Shown: positions 40,184-49,688, counted from the stretch's first letter. The stretch: DNA of 64,000 nt from Pasteurella bettyae CCUG 2042 (GCF_000262245.1 NZ_AJSX01000041.1:121364-185363); one strand, 5' to 3'. The notes: generated by a model from the sequence alone, not told the origin. A program made the numbers and translations.

Positions 40184-41383
40184 TTATCCTAATAAAACCC
40201 ATCCATCATCAACCCAGTTACAAACTGAATCCAACAAAATTTCCATTGCAGATGTTTGTTCTTCTACATCAGCAATTAATTGTTTTAACTCAACTAAAGA
40301 GACCTCTTCACCATCAGCTAAACGTCTTAATACTTCAGCCTCTACTGGATTTAGTTCATCTAACCACTCACCATTAGCAAAGATTTGTAACGGATTTTCA
40401 AGGTAAACTAACTTACAGTTATTATCCTGTGTAAGCACAGCACCATCTTCCAGTTCAGATAAGATTTGCTCAGGATCAGATATTTCATCACTAACTAGCA
40501 TCTCATAACGACGAGAACTTACCGCTGTTGCCACAGATTGTTTAAATAAACGATCAAATTGCTCTGAATTAGCCAATTTTTCAAGTAATGCCTGCTTCAT
40601 AGCTTGGATTTCAGATTCAGCTAATTTACCCGTATGTTGTTCTGTTTGATTTAAGCGTAGTGGAATATTGAATTCATTCAGGTCAATATCAGGATTGTGA
40701 TGGCAGAAACCTTGATTAATATGGCTCATCAATTCACCTAAATTTGGATAACGTAAGCCAAAAGAGAAGGTTAAACAATCATCTTCTGCAATACCATAAT
40801 GAGCCATACGAGCAGGAATGTAGAGAATATCGCCTGGATTCATTACTTCATCAATAACTAATTCTCCCATATCATCAAATATACGGATGGGCTGATCAGG
40901 TTTAAATTCTGTACTAGGATCACACCATTTACCTAATTGCCAACGACGATGGCCATAACCTTGTACAAGAAAAACATCATATTCGTCATAATGTTTACCT
41001 ACGGAACCACCCGCAGGAGCATAGGAGACCATAATATCATCGCGTTGCCATTGAGGAATGAAACCAAAACGAGACCACATTTCACCTAATTCTGTTGACC
41101 ATTGTTCCATATTTTGTACAAGTACAGACCATTTCTCAGGTAACTCATTAAAATCAGATTCCGTTAAAGGACTTGGTGTAAATGTCCATTTATCTTCTGA
41201 ATATTGTTTAAGTAAACGAGCTGTAACATCTTCGCCTTGAGCTAACTCAAGAATATCCTCAGGCTCAAACATTCCAATAATTTCAGGTAACCCATTACGG
41301 ATAATTAATGGTTTCTTTTGCCAGTAATCACGTAAAAAGATTTCAGCTGTAATAGGTTCAGGTAAACAGAATTTTTGACTCAT
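40184..41383 (-). CDS. roxA: 50S ribosomal protein L16 arginine hydroxylase RoxA (YcfD)
   Basis: 399 residues, JmjC/cupin oxygenase. The Fe(II) ligands are His131, Asp133 ([10 protein letters not shown]) and His195 (PARMAHYG), matching E. coli YcfD His125, Asp127 and His187. The C-terminal dimerisation and winged-helix domain follows. It hydroxylates an arginine of L16 with 2-oxoglutarate and oxygen. It lies in a rnfH-roxA-xseA minus-strand unit. Confidence 0.95.
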   Translation of the reverse strand: MSQKFCLPEPITAEIFLRDYWQKKPLIIRNGLPEIIGMFEPEDILELAQGEDVTARLLKQYSEDKWTFTPSPLTESDFNELPEKWSVLVQNMEQWSTELGEMWSRFGFIPQWQRDDIMVSYAPAGGSVGKHYDEYDVFLVQGYGHRRWQLGKWCDPSTEFKPDQPIRIFDDMGELVIDEVMNPGDILYIPARMAHYGIAEDDCLTFSFGLRYPNLGELMSHINQGFCHHNPDIDLNEFNIPLRLNQTEQHTGKLAESEIQAMKQALLEKLANSEQFDRLFKQSVATAVSSRRYEMLVSDEISDPEQILSELEDGAVLTQDNNCKLVYLENPLQIFANGEWLDELNPVEAEVLRRLADGEEVSLVELKQLIADVEEQTSAMEILLDSVCNWVDDGWVLLG

Positions 41384-41384
41384 A

Positions 41385-41729
41385 TTAATCTTCCCTTTCT
41401 GATTGTTTTGCTGCTAACTTTTCAGCTTTTTTCTTTTCTTCTAACTCTTTCGCTTGCTGGGCTGCACGTTTACGACGAATTTCTTTAGGATCGGCTAATA
41501 ATGGACGATAAATTTCAATACGATCTCCATCTGCTAAGAGATCCGTTAATTTTACAGGACGTCCAAATATGCCTATTTTATTTTCACGTAAATCAATATC
41601 TGTATATTGTTGTAAAATTCCTGATTGCAGAATCGCAGTTTGTACTGAAGTCCCTTCATCTAGAGTAAATTGCTTTAAATAATAATGATCTGGAAATGCG
41701 TAAGCGATTTCAACTTTAATCTGTGCCAT
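41385..41729 (-). CDS. rnfH: RnfH-family ubiquitin-like protein
   Basis: 114 residues from the ATG at 41729; four codons upstream are in frame. IKVEIAYAFPDHYYLKQFTLDEGTSV and NKIGIFGRPVKLTDLLADGDRIEIYRPLLADPKEIRRKRA are the RnfH beta-grasp pattern. The C-terminus is lysine-rich and charged. Function is unknown. In enterobacteria it forms an operon with ratA, which is absent here. The stop codon is directly followed by the roxA start. Confidence 0.9.
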   Translation of the reverse strand: MAQIKVEIAYAFPDHYYLKQFTLDEGTSVQTAILQSGILQQYTDIDLRENKIGIFGRPVKLTDLLADGDRIEIYRPLLADPKEIRRKRAAQQAKELEEKKKAEKLAAKQSERED

Positions 41730-41821
41730 GAAAAACCTCATTGTTTATTAGTTATACAACTTCTTGTGGCAAAAATTTGTGTTATTATAACGGAAAACTG
41801 CGGTCAAAATAAGGAAAGAAT

Positions 41822-42238
41822 ATGAATTGGCTTTTACTCGCATTTGGTTCTGCATTTTTTGCAGGCTTAACAGCAATTTTTGGCAAACTCGGTGTAGAAG
41901 GAATGAGTAGTAATCTCGCTACATTTATTCGCACAATTGTTGTATTATTCGTTTCCGCTGGCATTATTTCTATGCGCAATGAATGGCAATTACCACAACA
42001 TATTGCAGCAAAGCCGCTCACTTTTCTTATTTTATCTGGTATTGCGACAGGCTTATCTTGGCTATGTTATTATCGAGCATTGCAACTCGCTCCAGCCTCT
42101 TGGGTTGCACCTATTGATAAACTAAGTGTTGTGATAGCAATTGTATTGGGCGTAGTTGTATTAAAAGAACCTATTAGTCTACAATTAGTAATTGGTTCCT
42201 CCTTTATCTTATTAGGAGTACTGGTATTATCACTTTAA
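41822..42238 (+). CDS. half-size EamA/DMT-family transporter
   Basis: 138 residues, four or five membrane helices, one EamA unit. The start MNWLLLAFGSAFFAGLTAIFGKLG and the end LKEPISLQLVIGSSFILLGVLVLSL are typical. Single-unit members act as dimers. The substrate is unknown. It is followed 20 bases later by a phosphoethanolamine transferase gene, and the pair interrupts the rnfH-pth order known in Haemophilus. Confidence 0.85.
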   Translation: MNWLLLAFGSAFFAGLTAIFGKLGVEGMSSNLATFIRTIVVLFVSAGIISMRNEWQLPQHIAAKPLTFLILSGIATGLSWLCYYRALQLAPASWVAPIDKLSVVIAIVLGVVVLKEPISLQLVIGSSFILLGVLVLSL

Positions 42239-42258
42239 AAATACTCAATGGATATGAA

Positions 42259-43872
42259 ATGAATCTTCTTAGAAAACTAAATTTTAAAAATTTACTTATT
42301 ATTTTTATTTACACCTTTCTACTACTTATCAGTGAATTACTCTACAGACATTACTTTGATATCCCGAATATTCCAGTTAGAAAACTCCCTGAAAGTTTTC
42401 TATTTATTTTTATATTTGTCGTTATATTCTTTTACGCAAAATTAACGATTAGCCGTATATTCGTATTCCTATTTTTTACAATAAGCATCATTGGCAATAA
42501 TATCCACTATGAAGTTTATAAAAGTTGGCTAACAGGAATTCATTATTATTTATCTATCACAGAATTTCATGAAGCGACGGCTGCTGGTGGATCATTAATT
42601 CCGAAAATGTTTCCACAAATTTCTTGGGGAATCATGGAATGTCTATTCTTTGGTTCTCTCTTAATGTTTAATCAACGTCGAAGTCAATATGCTGATATTG
42701 GACTCATTATCTTACTCTTACTGGCATTAATAAAAGGGGTGAAAACAGATCAAGAGGGAATTATTTCACCTAAATTAGAATATAATCGGATTAAAGAGAA
42801 TTATTTGGTAATTGGGCAGTTTTTTACTCGTATATTACCTAGCGAATTATTTAATTTACACAATGTTGCTTATTATCATCATGATGAGCCTGAAAAAAGC
42901 CACCAACCTGATATACGCAATATTATTTTTATCGTGGGCGAAAGTGAAACATCAAAACATACCAGCCTGTTTGGTTATCATCGAAAAACCACACCATTTA
43001 TGGATTCCCTTGCTAATGATCCTAATAGCATCATTAAACAAGCATTTTCAGGAGGTACGCTCACAATTCTGTCATTGCCGTCATTATTTAATGCAATACC
43101 ATACCCAAATGGTGAACGCCAAATCCAAAGTGGCAATACGAATTTATTTAAATTAGCCAAACAACAAAATTTCAAAACCTATTTTTATTCTTCTCAAGCA
43201 GAAAATCAAATGGGGATGGTGAGTTTATTAGGCGCAAGATGGATTGATGATGTACGTTTTCCAACTTATTGGGGATATCAAAATAAAGACAATATGCCAG
43301 ATAAAAATTTACTGCCATCTTTTTATGATATCAATCTAACAGATGACTATCATTTTATTATCTTGCATCAACGAGCTTCACATTTGCCTTATGGAGAATT
43401 ACTCACAAAAGACGAAAATTACTTTGGTGATCAAACATTATTAGATAGATATGATAATACTATTTATCAAACTGATTTATTTATCAAATCAGTTTTTGAC
43501 CATTTAAAAGCAACCAATAGAGATGACTGGCTATTAATTTATACCTCAGATCATGGACAATTGGTAAATAATGAACAAGTTAACCAAGGCAATTATTTAC
43601 CAGATAATTATCTTGTTCCATTAGTCATATATACACCTAATAACAAATTGGCGGCTAAATTAAAAAATATATTTGATAGCTGTCCTAAAGCTAGCCATCA
43701 TCAATTATCAACTAGCATGATTAATTTATTAGGCTATCATATGCCTATTGCGGATTGTCAAACCAGCTATATTAATGGTGATGTCTTATCTGGTGATTTA
43801 GGCTATTATAAAATTTCCCAACCAGCAGAACAATTAGAATACATACCCGCAACTCCACCAGCGGCTAAGTAG
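42259..43872 (+). CDS. phosphoethanolamine transferase, EptA/CptA sulfatase-fold family
   Basis: 537 residues. Five N-terminal membrane helices are followed by a periplasmic sulfatase-type domain. IIFIVGESETSKHTSLFGYHRK gives the metal Glu and the nucleophile region, and YTSDHGQL gives the Asp-His metal ligands near the C-terminus. Such enzymes move phosphoethanolamine from phosphatidylethanolamine to lipid A or core sugars (EptA, EptB, CptA, Haemophilus Lpt6). Which position is modified cannot be told. The usual CxxC-type periplasmic disulfides appear sparse. It lies in an apparent two-gene unit with the half-size transporter. Confidence 0.87.
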   Translation: MNLLRKLNFKNLLIIFIYTFLLLISELLYRHYFDIPNIPVRKLPESFLFIFIFVVIFFYAKLTISRIFVFLFFTISIIGNNIHYEVYKSWLTGIHYYLSITEFHEATAAGGSLIPKMFPQISWGIMECLFFGSLLMFNQRRSQYADIGLIILLLLALIKGVKTDQEGIISPKLEYNRIKENYLVIGQFFTRILPSELFNLHNVAYYHHDEPEKSHQPDIRNIIFIVGESETSKHTSLFGYHRKTTPFMDSLANDPNSIIKQAFSGGTLTILSLPSLFNAIPYPNGERQIQSGNTNLFKLAKQQNFKTYFYSSQAENQMGMVSLLGARWIDDVRFPTYWGYQNKDNMPDKNLLPSFYDINLTDDYHFIILHQRASHLPYGELLTKDENYFGDQTLLDRYDNTIYQTDLFIKSVFDHLKATNRDDWLLIYTSDHGQLVNNEQVNQGNYLPDNYLVPLVIYTPNNKLAAKLKNIFDSCPKASHHQLSTSMINLLGYHMPIADCQTSYINGDVLSGDLGYYKISQPAEQLEYIPATPPAAK

Positions 43873-43925
43873 CAACTTATAGATAATTAGGGTATACTTA
43901 CCCGCTTCCATAAATAGGGATCAGT

Positions 43926-44510
43926 ATGACGGAAATAAAGTTAATTGTTGGATTAGGAAACCCTGGCGATAAGTACTTAGATACTCGCCACAATGCTGGA
44001 GAGTGGCTGATTAATAGGCTGGCTCAGCGTTTTAATTTTACTTTAAAAGATGAGGCAAAATTTTTTGGGAAAACAGCTCGAACGATTATTGCTGGCGAAG
44101 AAGTTCGTTTTCTTATTCCAACGACATTTATGAATTTAAGTGGTAAAGCAATTAGTGCATTATCTACCTTCTATCGCATAAAACCTGAACAAATTCTAGT
44201 CATTCATGATGAGTTAGACTTACCACCAGGTATTGCAAAAATTAAACAAGGTGGTGGGCATGGCGGTCATAACGGTTTGAAAGATACCATTGCACAATTA
44301 GCCAATAATAAAAACTTTTACCGCTTACGTATAGGGATTGGTCATCCAGGTGATAAAAACCTCGTGGCAGCTTATGTATTAGGAAAGCCCTCTCCTACTG
44401 ATTGGACGCTTATTGATAAAGCGCTTGATGAAGCAACAACTTGCGTTGAGATCTTATTAAAAGATGGCATCACCAAAGCAACCAATCGTTTAAATGGGTT
44501 TAAAGCTTAA
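43926..44510 (+). CDS. pth: peptidyl-tRNA hydrolase
   Basis: 194 residues. The signature [20 protein letters not shown] has catalytic His22, and [27 protein letters not shown] has the Asp and Asn residues of the active site. It frees tRNA from peptidyl-tRNA dropped by ribosomes and is essential. ychF follows after 93 bases, the usual pth-ychF pair. Confidence 0.97.
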   Translation: MTEIKLIVGLGNPGDKYLDTRHNAGEWLINRLAQRFNFTLKDEAKFFGKTARTIIAGEEVRFLIPTTFMNLSGKAISALSTFYRIKPEQILVIHDELDLPPGIAKIKQGGGHGGHNGLKDTIAQLANNKNFYRLRIGIGHPGDKNLVAAYVLGKPSPTDWTLIDKALDEATTCVEILLKDGITKATNRLNGFKA

Positions 44511-44603
44511 TAATATTTTTATGGTATGCAAATAGCATATCTAATATTCAATTTGGTGTAGAGAATAAATACTGCACCTTCCATAAATATAGGGAAACAA
44601 ATC

Positions 44604-45695
44604 ATGGGATTTAAATGTGGTATCGTGGGTTTACCTAATGTGGGTAAATCAACACTGTTTAACGCATTAACCAAAGCAGGTATTGAAGCTGCTAATTATC
44701 CATTCTGTACAATTGAGCCTAATACAGGTGTTGTACCCATGCCAGACCCTCGCCTAGATGCACTGGCTGCAATCGTTAATCCAGAAAGAGTTCTGCCTAC
44801 TACCATGGAATTTGTAGATATTGCAGGTTTAGTGGCTGGTGCAAGTAAAGGGGAAGGTTTAGGCAATAAATTTTTAGCCAATATCCGAGAAACCGATGCG
44901 ATTGGACATGTTGTGCGTTGTTTTGAAAATGATGATATCGTACATGTTGCAGGTAAAATCAATCCTGCTGATGATATTGATATTATCAATACTGAATTAG
45001 CTCTTGCTGATTTAGATAGCTGCGAACGTGCTATTCAACGTTTACAAAAACGTGCTAAAGGTGGCGATAAAGACGCTAAATTCGAATTATCAGTGATGGA
45101 AAAAATTCTTCCTGTATTAGAAAATGCAGGCATGATTCGCTCTATAGGTTTAGATAAAGATGAATTATTAGCAATTAAAAGTTATAACTTTTTAACCTTG
45201 AAACCAACCATGTATATTGCTAACGTTAATGAAGATGGTTTTGAAAATAATCCGTATCTAGCACAAGTACGTGAAATTGCAGAAAAAGAAGGGGCTATGG
45301 TCGTGCCCGTATGTGCGGCTATTGAAGCTGAAATTGCAGAATTAGATGATGATGAAAAAATTGAGTTTCTCCAAGACCTTGGAATTGAAGAACCTGGTTT
45401 AAATCGAGTAATACGAGCTGGTTATAAATTATTAAATTTACAAACCTATTTTACAGCTGGAGTGAAAGAAGTGCGTGCTTGGACAGTTTCAGTAGGAGCT
45501 ACCGCACCTAAAGCTGCTGCAGTAATTCATACCGACTTTGAAAAAGGCTTTATCCGAGCAGAAGTGATTGCTTATCAAGATTTCATTGAATTCAAAGGTG
45601 AAAATGGAGCAAAAGAAGCTGGTAAATGGCGTTTAGAAGGCAAAGATTACATCGTACAAGATGGTGATGTTATGCACTTCCGTTTCAATGTATAA
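44604..45695 (+). CDS. ychF: ribosome-binding ATPase YchF
   Basis: 363 residues. The P-loop is [12 protein letters not shown] (about residues 8-19). A coiled-coil insert and a C-terminal TGS domain ([20 protein letters not shown]...[13 protein letters not shown]) follow. It is an Obg-family protein that prefers ATP, binds ribosomes and affects the oxidative stress response. A terminator of inverted uptake signals follows. Confidence 0.98.
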   Translation: MGFKCGIVGLPNVGKSTLFNALTKAGIEAANYPFCTIEPNTGVVPMPDPRLDALAAIVNPERVLPTTMEFVDIAGLVAGASKGEGLGNKFLANIRETDAIGHVVRCFENDDIVHVAGKINPADDIDIINTELALADLDSCERAIQRLQKRAKGGDKDAKFELSVMEKILPVLENAGMIRSIGLDKDELLAIKSYNFLTLKPTMYIANVNEDGFENNPYLAQVREIAEKEGAMVVPVCAAIEAEIAELDDDEKIEFLQDLGIEEPGLNRVIRAGYKLLNLQTYFTAGVKEVRAWTVSVGATAPKAAAVIHTDFEKGFIRAEVIAYQDFIEFKGENGAKEAGKWRLEGKDYIVQDGDVMHFRFNV

Positions 45696-45744
45696 GCATG
45701 ATTCTAAGTTATAAATTTTTGATCTAAAAATTTCTGAAAAAACT

Positions 45745-45775
45745 TACCGCACTTTAGCAAAAGTGCGGTATTTTT
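45745..45775 (+). terminator. terminator of inverted uptake signals after ychF
   Basis: TACCGCACTTT (45745-45755) pairs with AAAGTGCGGTA (45760-45770) over a four-base loop, then TTTTT. Both arms hold exact uptake signals. This is the tightest hairpin of the six such structures here. Confidence 0.9.
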
Positions 45776-45806
45776 ATATAACAATAAATCTTTAACAGGA
45801 TAAGTT

Positions 45807-46703
45807 ATGTCAATCACAATTCTTGATGGCGGTATGAGCCGCGAATTAATGCGTATTAACGCCCCGTTTAAACAACCTGAATGGTCGGCGTTGTCTTTAT
45901 ATGAAAAACCTTCTGCGGTGCAACAAGTGCATGAGGAGTTTATCAAAGCTGGTGCACAAGTGATTACCACCAACAGTTATGCCGTAGTACCTTTTCATAT
46001 TGGTGAACAGCGTTTTCATGCTGACGGCAAAATGCTCGCCGATCTTGCGGGACGCTTGGCAAAAAGTGCGGTCAGAAACTCAGGTGTTTTAAGCACAAAG
46101 GTGGCTGGTTCTTTACCACCAATGTTTGGCTCTTACCGTGCGGACTTAATCGGAAAAGATCGTTTCGCAGAAATCGCCCAGCCCATTATTGACGGCCTTT
46201 CCCCTTATGTGGATTTATGGTTATGTGAAACTCAAAGTGCGATTATTGAACCTGTTTCTGTACAAAAATTATTGCCTAAAGATGGCCGCCCTTTATGGGT
46301 TTCTTTCACGCTAACTGATGAACATCCTACGTCCGAACCTCAACTTCGTTCGGGTGAATCTGTAAAAAGTGCGGTAGAAAAAATGGTTGAAATTGGCGTC
46401 TCTGCGATTCTTTTCAACTGCTGTCAACCTGAAGTGATTGAACAAGCGTTAATTGTTACACGTGACACTCTGCATACCTTAAATGCAACGCATATTCAAA
46501 CAGGCGCTTACGCCAACGCCTTTGCGCCACAGCCCGAAGATGCTACGGCAAATGATGGTTTAGATGAAGTGCGCAAAGATCTCGACCCACAATCTTATCT
46601 CGCTTGGGCACAAAAATGGACAGCACAAGGTGCCACCATTGTTGGCGGCTGCTGCGGCATTGGGCGAGAGTTTATCAAAGTGCTTAGTGAAAATTTGAAA
46701 TAA
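45807..46703 (+). CDS. mmuM: homocysteine S-methyltransferase MmuM-type
   Basis: 298 residues. Zinc cysteines are in FNCCQP (Cys205/206) and GGCCGIG (Cys282, Cys283). The start ITILDGGMSRELMR and GSLPPMFGSYRADLIG are typical of MmuM. It makes methionine from homocysteine with S-methylmethionine (or S-adenosylmethionine) as methyl donor. An amino acid permease follows 141 bases downstream, as mmuP does in E. coli though of a different subfamily. The gene looks richer in G and C than its neighbours and holds two uptake signals (46064-46072, 46367-46375). Confidence 0.92.
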   Translation: MSITILDGGMSRELMRINAPFKQPEWSALSLYEKPSAVQQVHEEFIKAGAQVITTNSYAVVPFHIGEQRFHADGKMLADLAGRLAKSAVRNSGVLSTKVAGSLPPMFGSYRADLIGKDRFAEIAQPIIDGLSPYVDLWLCETQSAIIEPVSVQKLLPKDGRPLWVSFTLTDEHPTSEPQLRSGESVKSAVEKMVEIGVSAILFNCCQPEVIEQALIVTRDTLHTLNATHIQTGAYANAFAPQPEDATANDGLDEVRKDLDPQSYLAWAQKWTAQGATIVGGCCGIGREFIKVLSENLK

Positions 46704-46727
46704 CCTAACTCCTCTCTTTAGAAAAGA

Positions 46728-46739
46728 GGGGGGGGGGGG
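46728..46739 (+). repeat. homopolymeric G12 tract
   Basis: Twelve consecutive G's follow a small hairpin (CCTCTCTTTAGAAAAGAGG, 46711-46729) after mmuM and lie 105 bases before the permease start. Tracts of this length slip during replication. The copy number given may also be affected by sequencing. Confidence 0.85.
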
Positions 46740-46795
46740 AAGATTTGAATCGAAACTAGAATTTTCGTATGCGTAAAATTATTTTGTAAAATTTT

Positions 46796-46828
46796 CTTCT
46801 CCTTTTGGTGAAAGGAGAAGCGTTTTTA
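46796..46828 (+). terminator. strong hairpin and T-run directly ahead of the permease start
   Basis: CTTCTCCTTT (46796-46805) pairs perfectly with AAAGGAGAAG (46811-46820), five-base loop, then CGTTTTTAT. The permease start codon is only 17 bases further on, so transcripts of the permease must cross it unless a promoter overlaps it. Confidence 0.8.
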
Positions 46829-46844
46829 TCATTAAGGAACCATA

Positions 46845-48254
46845 ATGTCTAACAAAAAAATCGGATTGCTTTCGCTTACCGCATTGGTGCTAAGTTCGAT
46901 GATCGGATCGGGGATTTTTAGTCTTCCACAAAATATGGCGGCAGTAGCTGGCGCGGAAGCCATTTCTATAGGCTGGTTGATAACAGGGATTGGGATCATT
47001 TTCCTTGGTCTCTCGTTCTTTTTTATTTCGCGCCTTCGTCCTGAATTGGACGGTGGTATTTATACTTATGCTCGCGAAGGCTTTGGCGAACTCATGGGCT
47101 TTATGTCTGCTTGGGGCTATTGGTTGTGCGCCACTATCGGCATTGTGGGTTATCTCACAGTAGCATTTGAAGGCTTAGGTGTGTTTACTGACAGCGAAAG
47201 TGCGGTCATTTTTGGGCAAGGAAATACCATTGCTTCCTTTATTGGCGCATCTATTATCGTTTGGTTGGTTCACGCGTTAATTGCAAGTGGCATGAAAGAA
47301 GCTGCATCGGTAAATTTAGTGGCAACCTTTGTGAAAGTCGCCCCCCTAGTGTTATTTATTTTGCTAGGCTTATGGTATTTTGATGCTGAAATTTTCAATG
47401 CAGATGTAAAAGGCACTGTATTAAATAACCGCGTAGGGGAACAGGTGGAAAGCACGATGCTTATCACGCTTTGGGTGTTTACCGGTGTGGAAGGTGCCTC
47501 CGTTTTGTCCGCACACGCCAAAAAGCGCACAGACGTAGGTTTGGCAACAGTGCTTGGGATTCTGATCGCCTTGGCATTATATGTAGCAATCACCATTCTT
47601 TCTCTAGGTATTTTGCCACGCGAAACCATCGCCAATCTTGCCAATCCTTCTATGGGACCATTGCTTGATGCGATGATAGGACCTACAGGCAAAGTGATCA
47701 TCACCGCGTGCTTGATTGTTTCCGTGCTTGCCTCTTATATTAGTTGGACGATGTATTCTTCGGAAATTCCGTATCGTGGTGCGAAAAATGGCGCATTTCC
47801 GAAAATTTTGGACAAACTCAATGAAAATGGCACGCCAATCAATTCTCTATGGTTTACAGGCTTTATCGTGCAATTTTGCTTGGTGCTGGTATTTGTATTC
47901 GAGCAAAGTTATAACACCTTGTTGCTGATTTCCACCTCAATGATTTTGATTCCTTATTTCTTAATCGGTGCATATTTGACCAAACTTGCGTTCCAAAAGC
48001 AGGCACATTGGTTTATCAAACTGACAGGCATTATGGCTTCAATTTATGGTTTGTGGATTGTTTATGCCGCAGGTTTGCAATATTTATTGCTTTCAGTGGT
48101 GTTGTATGTGCCTGGCATTTTGTTATTCCTTCATTCAAATCGTAAGTTTCATGGCAAATTCAAATTAGTCAGTTTCGAGAAAGTGATTTTGACAGTCATT
48201 CTCGTCATCTTCTGCTATGCCATTTATCGTTTACCTGAATTACTCGTAGCTTAA
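46845..48254 (+). CDS. APC-superfamily amino acid permease, arginine/ornithine antiporter-like
   Basis: 469 residues, about 12 membrane helices. The first helix has SSMIGSGIFSLPQNMA, the substrate-binding GSGIF motif of APC transporters. The spacing and WVFTGVEGASVLSAHAKKRTDVG are those of the basic amino acid/polyamine antiporter group (ArcD-like). Being downstream of mmuM it might instead carry methionine or S-methylmethionine; MmuP of E. coli belongs to another APC branch, so this is only context. The ribosome binding site is AAGGAACC. One uptake signal lies inside (47198-47206). Confidence 0.85.
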   Translation: MSNKKIGLLSLTALVLSSMIGSGIFSLPQNMAAVAGAEAISIGWLITGIGIIFLGLSFFFISRLRPELDGGIYTYAREGFGELMGFMSAWGYWLCATIGIVGYLTVAFEGLGVFTDSESAVIFGQGNTIASFIGASIIVWLVHALIASGMKEAASVNLVATFVKVAPLVLFILLGLWYFDAEIFNADVKGTVLNNRVGEQVESTMLITLWVFTGVEGASVLSAHAKKRTDVGLATVLGILIALALYVAITILSLGILPRETIANLANPSMGPLLDAMIGPTGKVIITACLIVSVLASYISWTMYSSEIPYRGAKNGAFPKILDKLNENGTPINSLWFTGFIVQFCLVLVFVFEQSYNTLLLISTSMILIPYFLIGAYLTKLAFQKQAHWFIKLTGIMASIYGLWIVYAAGLQYLLLSVVLYVPGILLFLHSNRKFHGKFKLVSFEKVILTVILVIFCYAIYRLPELLVA

Positions 48255-48255
48255 C

Positions 48256-48300
48256 TCAAAGTGCGGTCTAAATTTCCGAAATTTCTACCGCACTTTTTCT
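48256..48300 (+). terminator. terminator of inverted uptake signals after the permease
   Basis: AAAGTGCGGT (48258-48267) pairs with ACCGCACTTT (48287-48296), followed by T's. Both arms are exact uptake signals. It begins just after the permease stop codon. Confidence 0.9.
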
Positions 48301-48309
48301 TTATTTGAG

Positions 48310-48325
48310 ACGCAAACGTTTGCTT
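48310..48325 (+). promoter_or_regulatory. PurR operator of the NCS2 permease
   Basis: ACGCAAACGTTTGCTT matches the PurR operator ACGCAAACGTTTGCGT at 15 of 16 positions. It overlaps the -35 region of the promoter whose -10 is TATAAT at 48342-48347, so PurR with guanine or hypoxanthine should block transcription. Confidence 0.88.
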
Positions 48326-48341
48326 AAATGTGAGATTCTTG

Positions 48342-48347
48342 TATAAT
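48342..48347 (+). promoter_or_regulatory. -10 hexamer of the NCS2 permease promoter
   Basis: A perfect TATAAT, 30 bases before the start codon. With a 16-base spacer the -35 is TTGCTT (48320-48325), inside the PurR operator. Confidence 0.7.
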
Positions 48348-48377
48348 TCGCCTAATTTTTATTTATGAGATATTTTT

Positions 48378-49688
48378 ATGCATAACAATCTCCTTTACTC
48401 AGTTGAAGATAATCCTCCATTTGGTTTAAGTTTATTACTAGCGGCTCAGCACTTATTAGCGGCTTTAGGCGGTATTATTGCGGTGCCTTTAGTAATTGGT
48501 GGTGTATTAAAACTGCCAACTGAAGACACTATTACTTTGGTCAACTCTGCACTATTAATTTCGGGAGTCGTAACCATTATTCAATGTCGCGGAATTGGTC
48601 CAATAGGAATTCGTTTACCCAGCGTCATGGGAACAAGTTTTACCTTTGTCGCTGCGGCACTCGCGATAGGATTTGGCGAACACGGTGTATCTGGCATTAT
48701 GGGGGCCTCGCTAATTGGCTCATTAGTGATGATCATCGGTAGTTTTTTTATGCCTTATATACGTAAATTATTTCCTCCTGTTGTTACTGGCACCGTTGTC
48801 ATGATGATTGGTTTGAGCCTTATTCCTGTGGCAGTGGACTGGTTTGCAGGCGGGCAGCGAGGTGATGTAAATTATGCGAAACCAGAAAACCTACTGATGG
48901 CAACATTTGTTTTGGTATTAGTCGTTGCATTAGTACAATGGGGAAAAGGGATTTTCTCTGCGGCAGCCATTGTAATAGGAATGATGGCGGGCTATGTGGT
49001 TGCGCTTTGCTTAGGTTGGGTAAATTTTGAAAGCTTGCACCAGGCTCAAACATTCGCTCTACCTCAGCCATTACATTTCGGTTTATCTTTCCCTATCGCT
49101 GGAATTATTGGAATGTCTATTGCTTATTTGGTTACTATTGTGGAATCCAGTGGTAATTTTCTGGCATTAGGTAATGCCACTAAAACAGAAATTACAGGCC
49201 AGCATTTACGTAGTGGCGTCTTATGCGATGGCTTAGGTTCTGCACTCGCAGCGATTATGTCTACCACACCTTTTTCATCATTCTCACAAAATATCGGTGT
49301 AATTTCTTTAACTGGTGTAGCAAGCCGTCATGTCGTCGCTCTAACCGGTGGATTATTGGTATTAGCAGGTCTCTTTCCTATATTCGGTGCATTAATTGTA
49401 TCCATTCCATTACCGGTATTAGGAGGAGCAGGTTTAATGATGTTTGCTATGATTATTTCTGCTGGTATTCAAATGCTAGATAATATTGAACGTAGCCGTC
49501 GTAATGGATTAATCATCGCTATTTCTATTGGTTGTGGCTTAGCAGTGACTACTCGTCCTGAATTATTAGCTCAATTACCTGAATTCGTAAAAGAAATTTT
49601 AGGCTCAGGAATTACAGTAGGTTCATTATTAGCCTTAATCTTAAATTTAATTTTACCAGAAGATAAAAAAGCGACAGCCTCTGAATAA
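48378..49688 (+). CDS. NCS2-family purine (xanthine/urate-type) permease
   Basis: 436 residues, about 14 membrane segments. The NCS2 motif is QNIGVISLTGVASR near residue 310, with TTPFSSF before it. SVMGTSFTFVAAALAIG and ESSGNFLALGNATKTEI agree with the xanthine/uric acid branch (XanP/PbuX-like) rather than uracil permease UraA. It should import a purine base with protons. The PurR operator over its promoter supports a purine substrate independently. Which base it carries cannot be told. Confidence 0.9.
   Translation: MHNNLLYSVEDNPPFGLSLLLAAQHLLAALGGIIAVPLVIGGVLKLPTEDTITLVNSALLISGVVTIIQCRGIGPIGIRLPSVMGTSFTFVAAALAIGFGEHGVSGIMGASLIGSLVMIIGSFFMPYIRKLFPPVVTGTVVMMIGLSLIPVAVDWFAGGQRGDVNYAKPENLLMATFVLVLVVALVQWGKGIFSAAAIVIGMMAGYVVALCLGWVNFESLHQAQTFALPQPLHFGLSFPIAGIIGMSIAYLVTIVESSGNFLALGNATKTEITGQHLRSGVLCDGLGSALAAIMSTTPFSSFSQNIGVISLTGVASRHVVALTGGLLVLAGLFPIFGALIVSIPLPVLGGAGLMMFAMIISAGIQMLDNIERSRRNGLIIAISIGCGLAVTTRPELLAQLPEFVKEILGSGITVGSLLALILNLILPEDKKATASE

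Noticed and set aside
40170..40202. 11-codon upstream extension of xseA overlapping roxA
   Set aside because: The shorter start matches the XseA N-terminus better, but the longer one is not excluded because neither has a strong ribosome binding site.
47270..47704. 144-codon minus-strand ORF opposite the permease
   Set aside because: Antisense to a well-conserved membrane protein; composition reflects the other strand.
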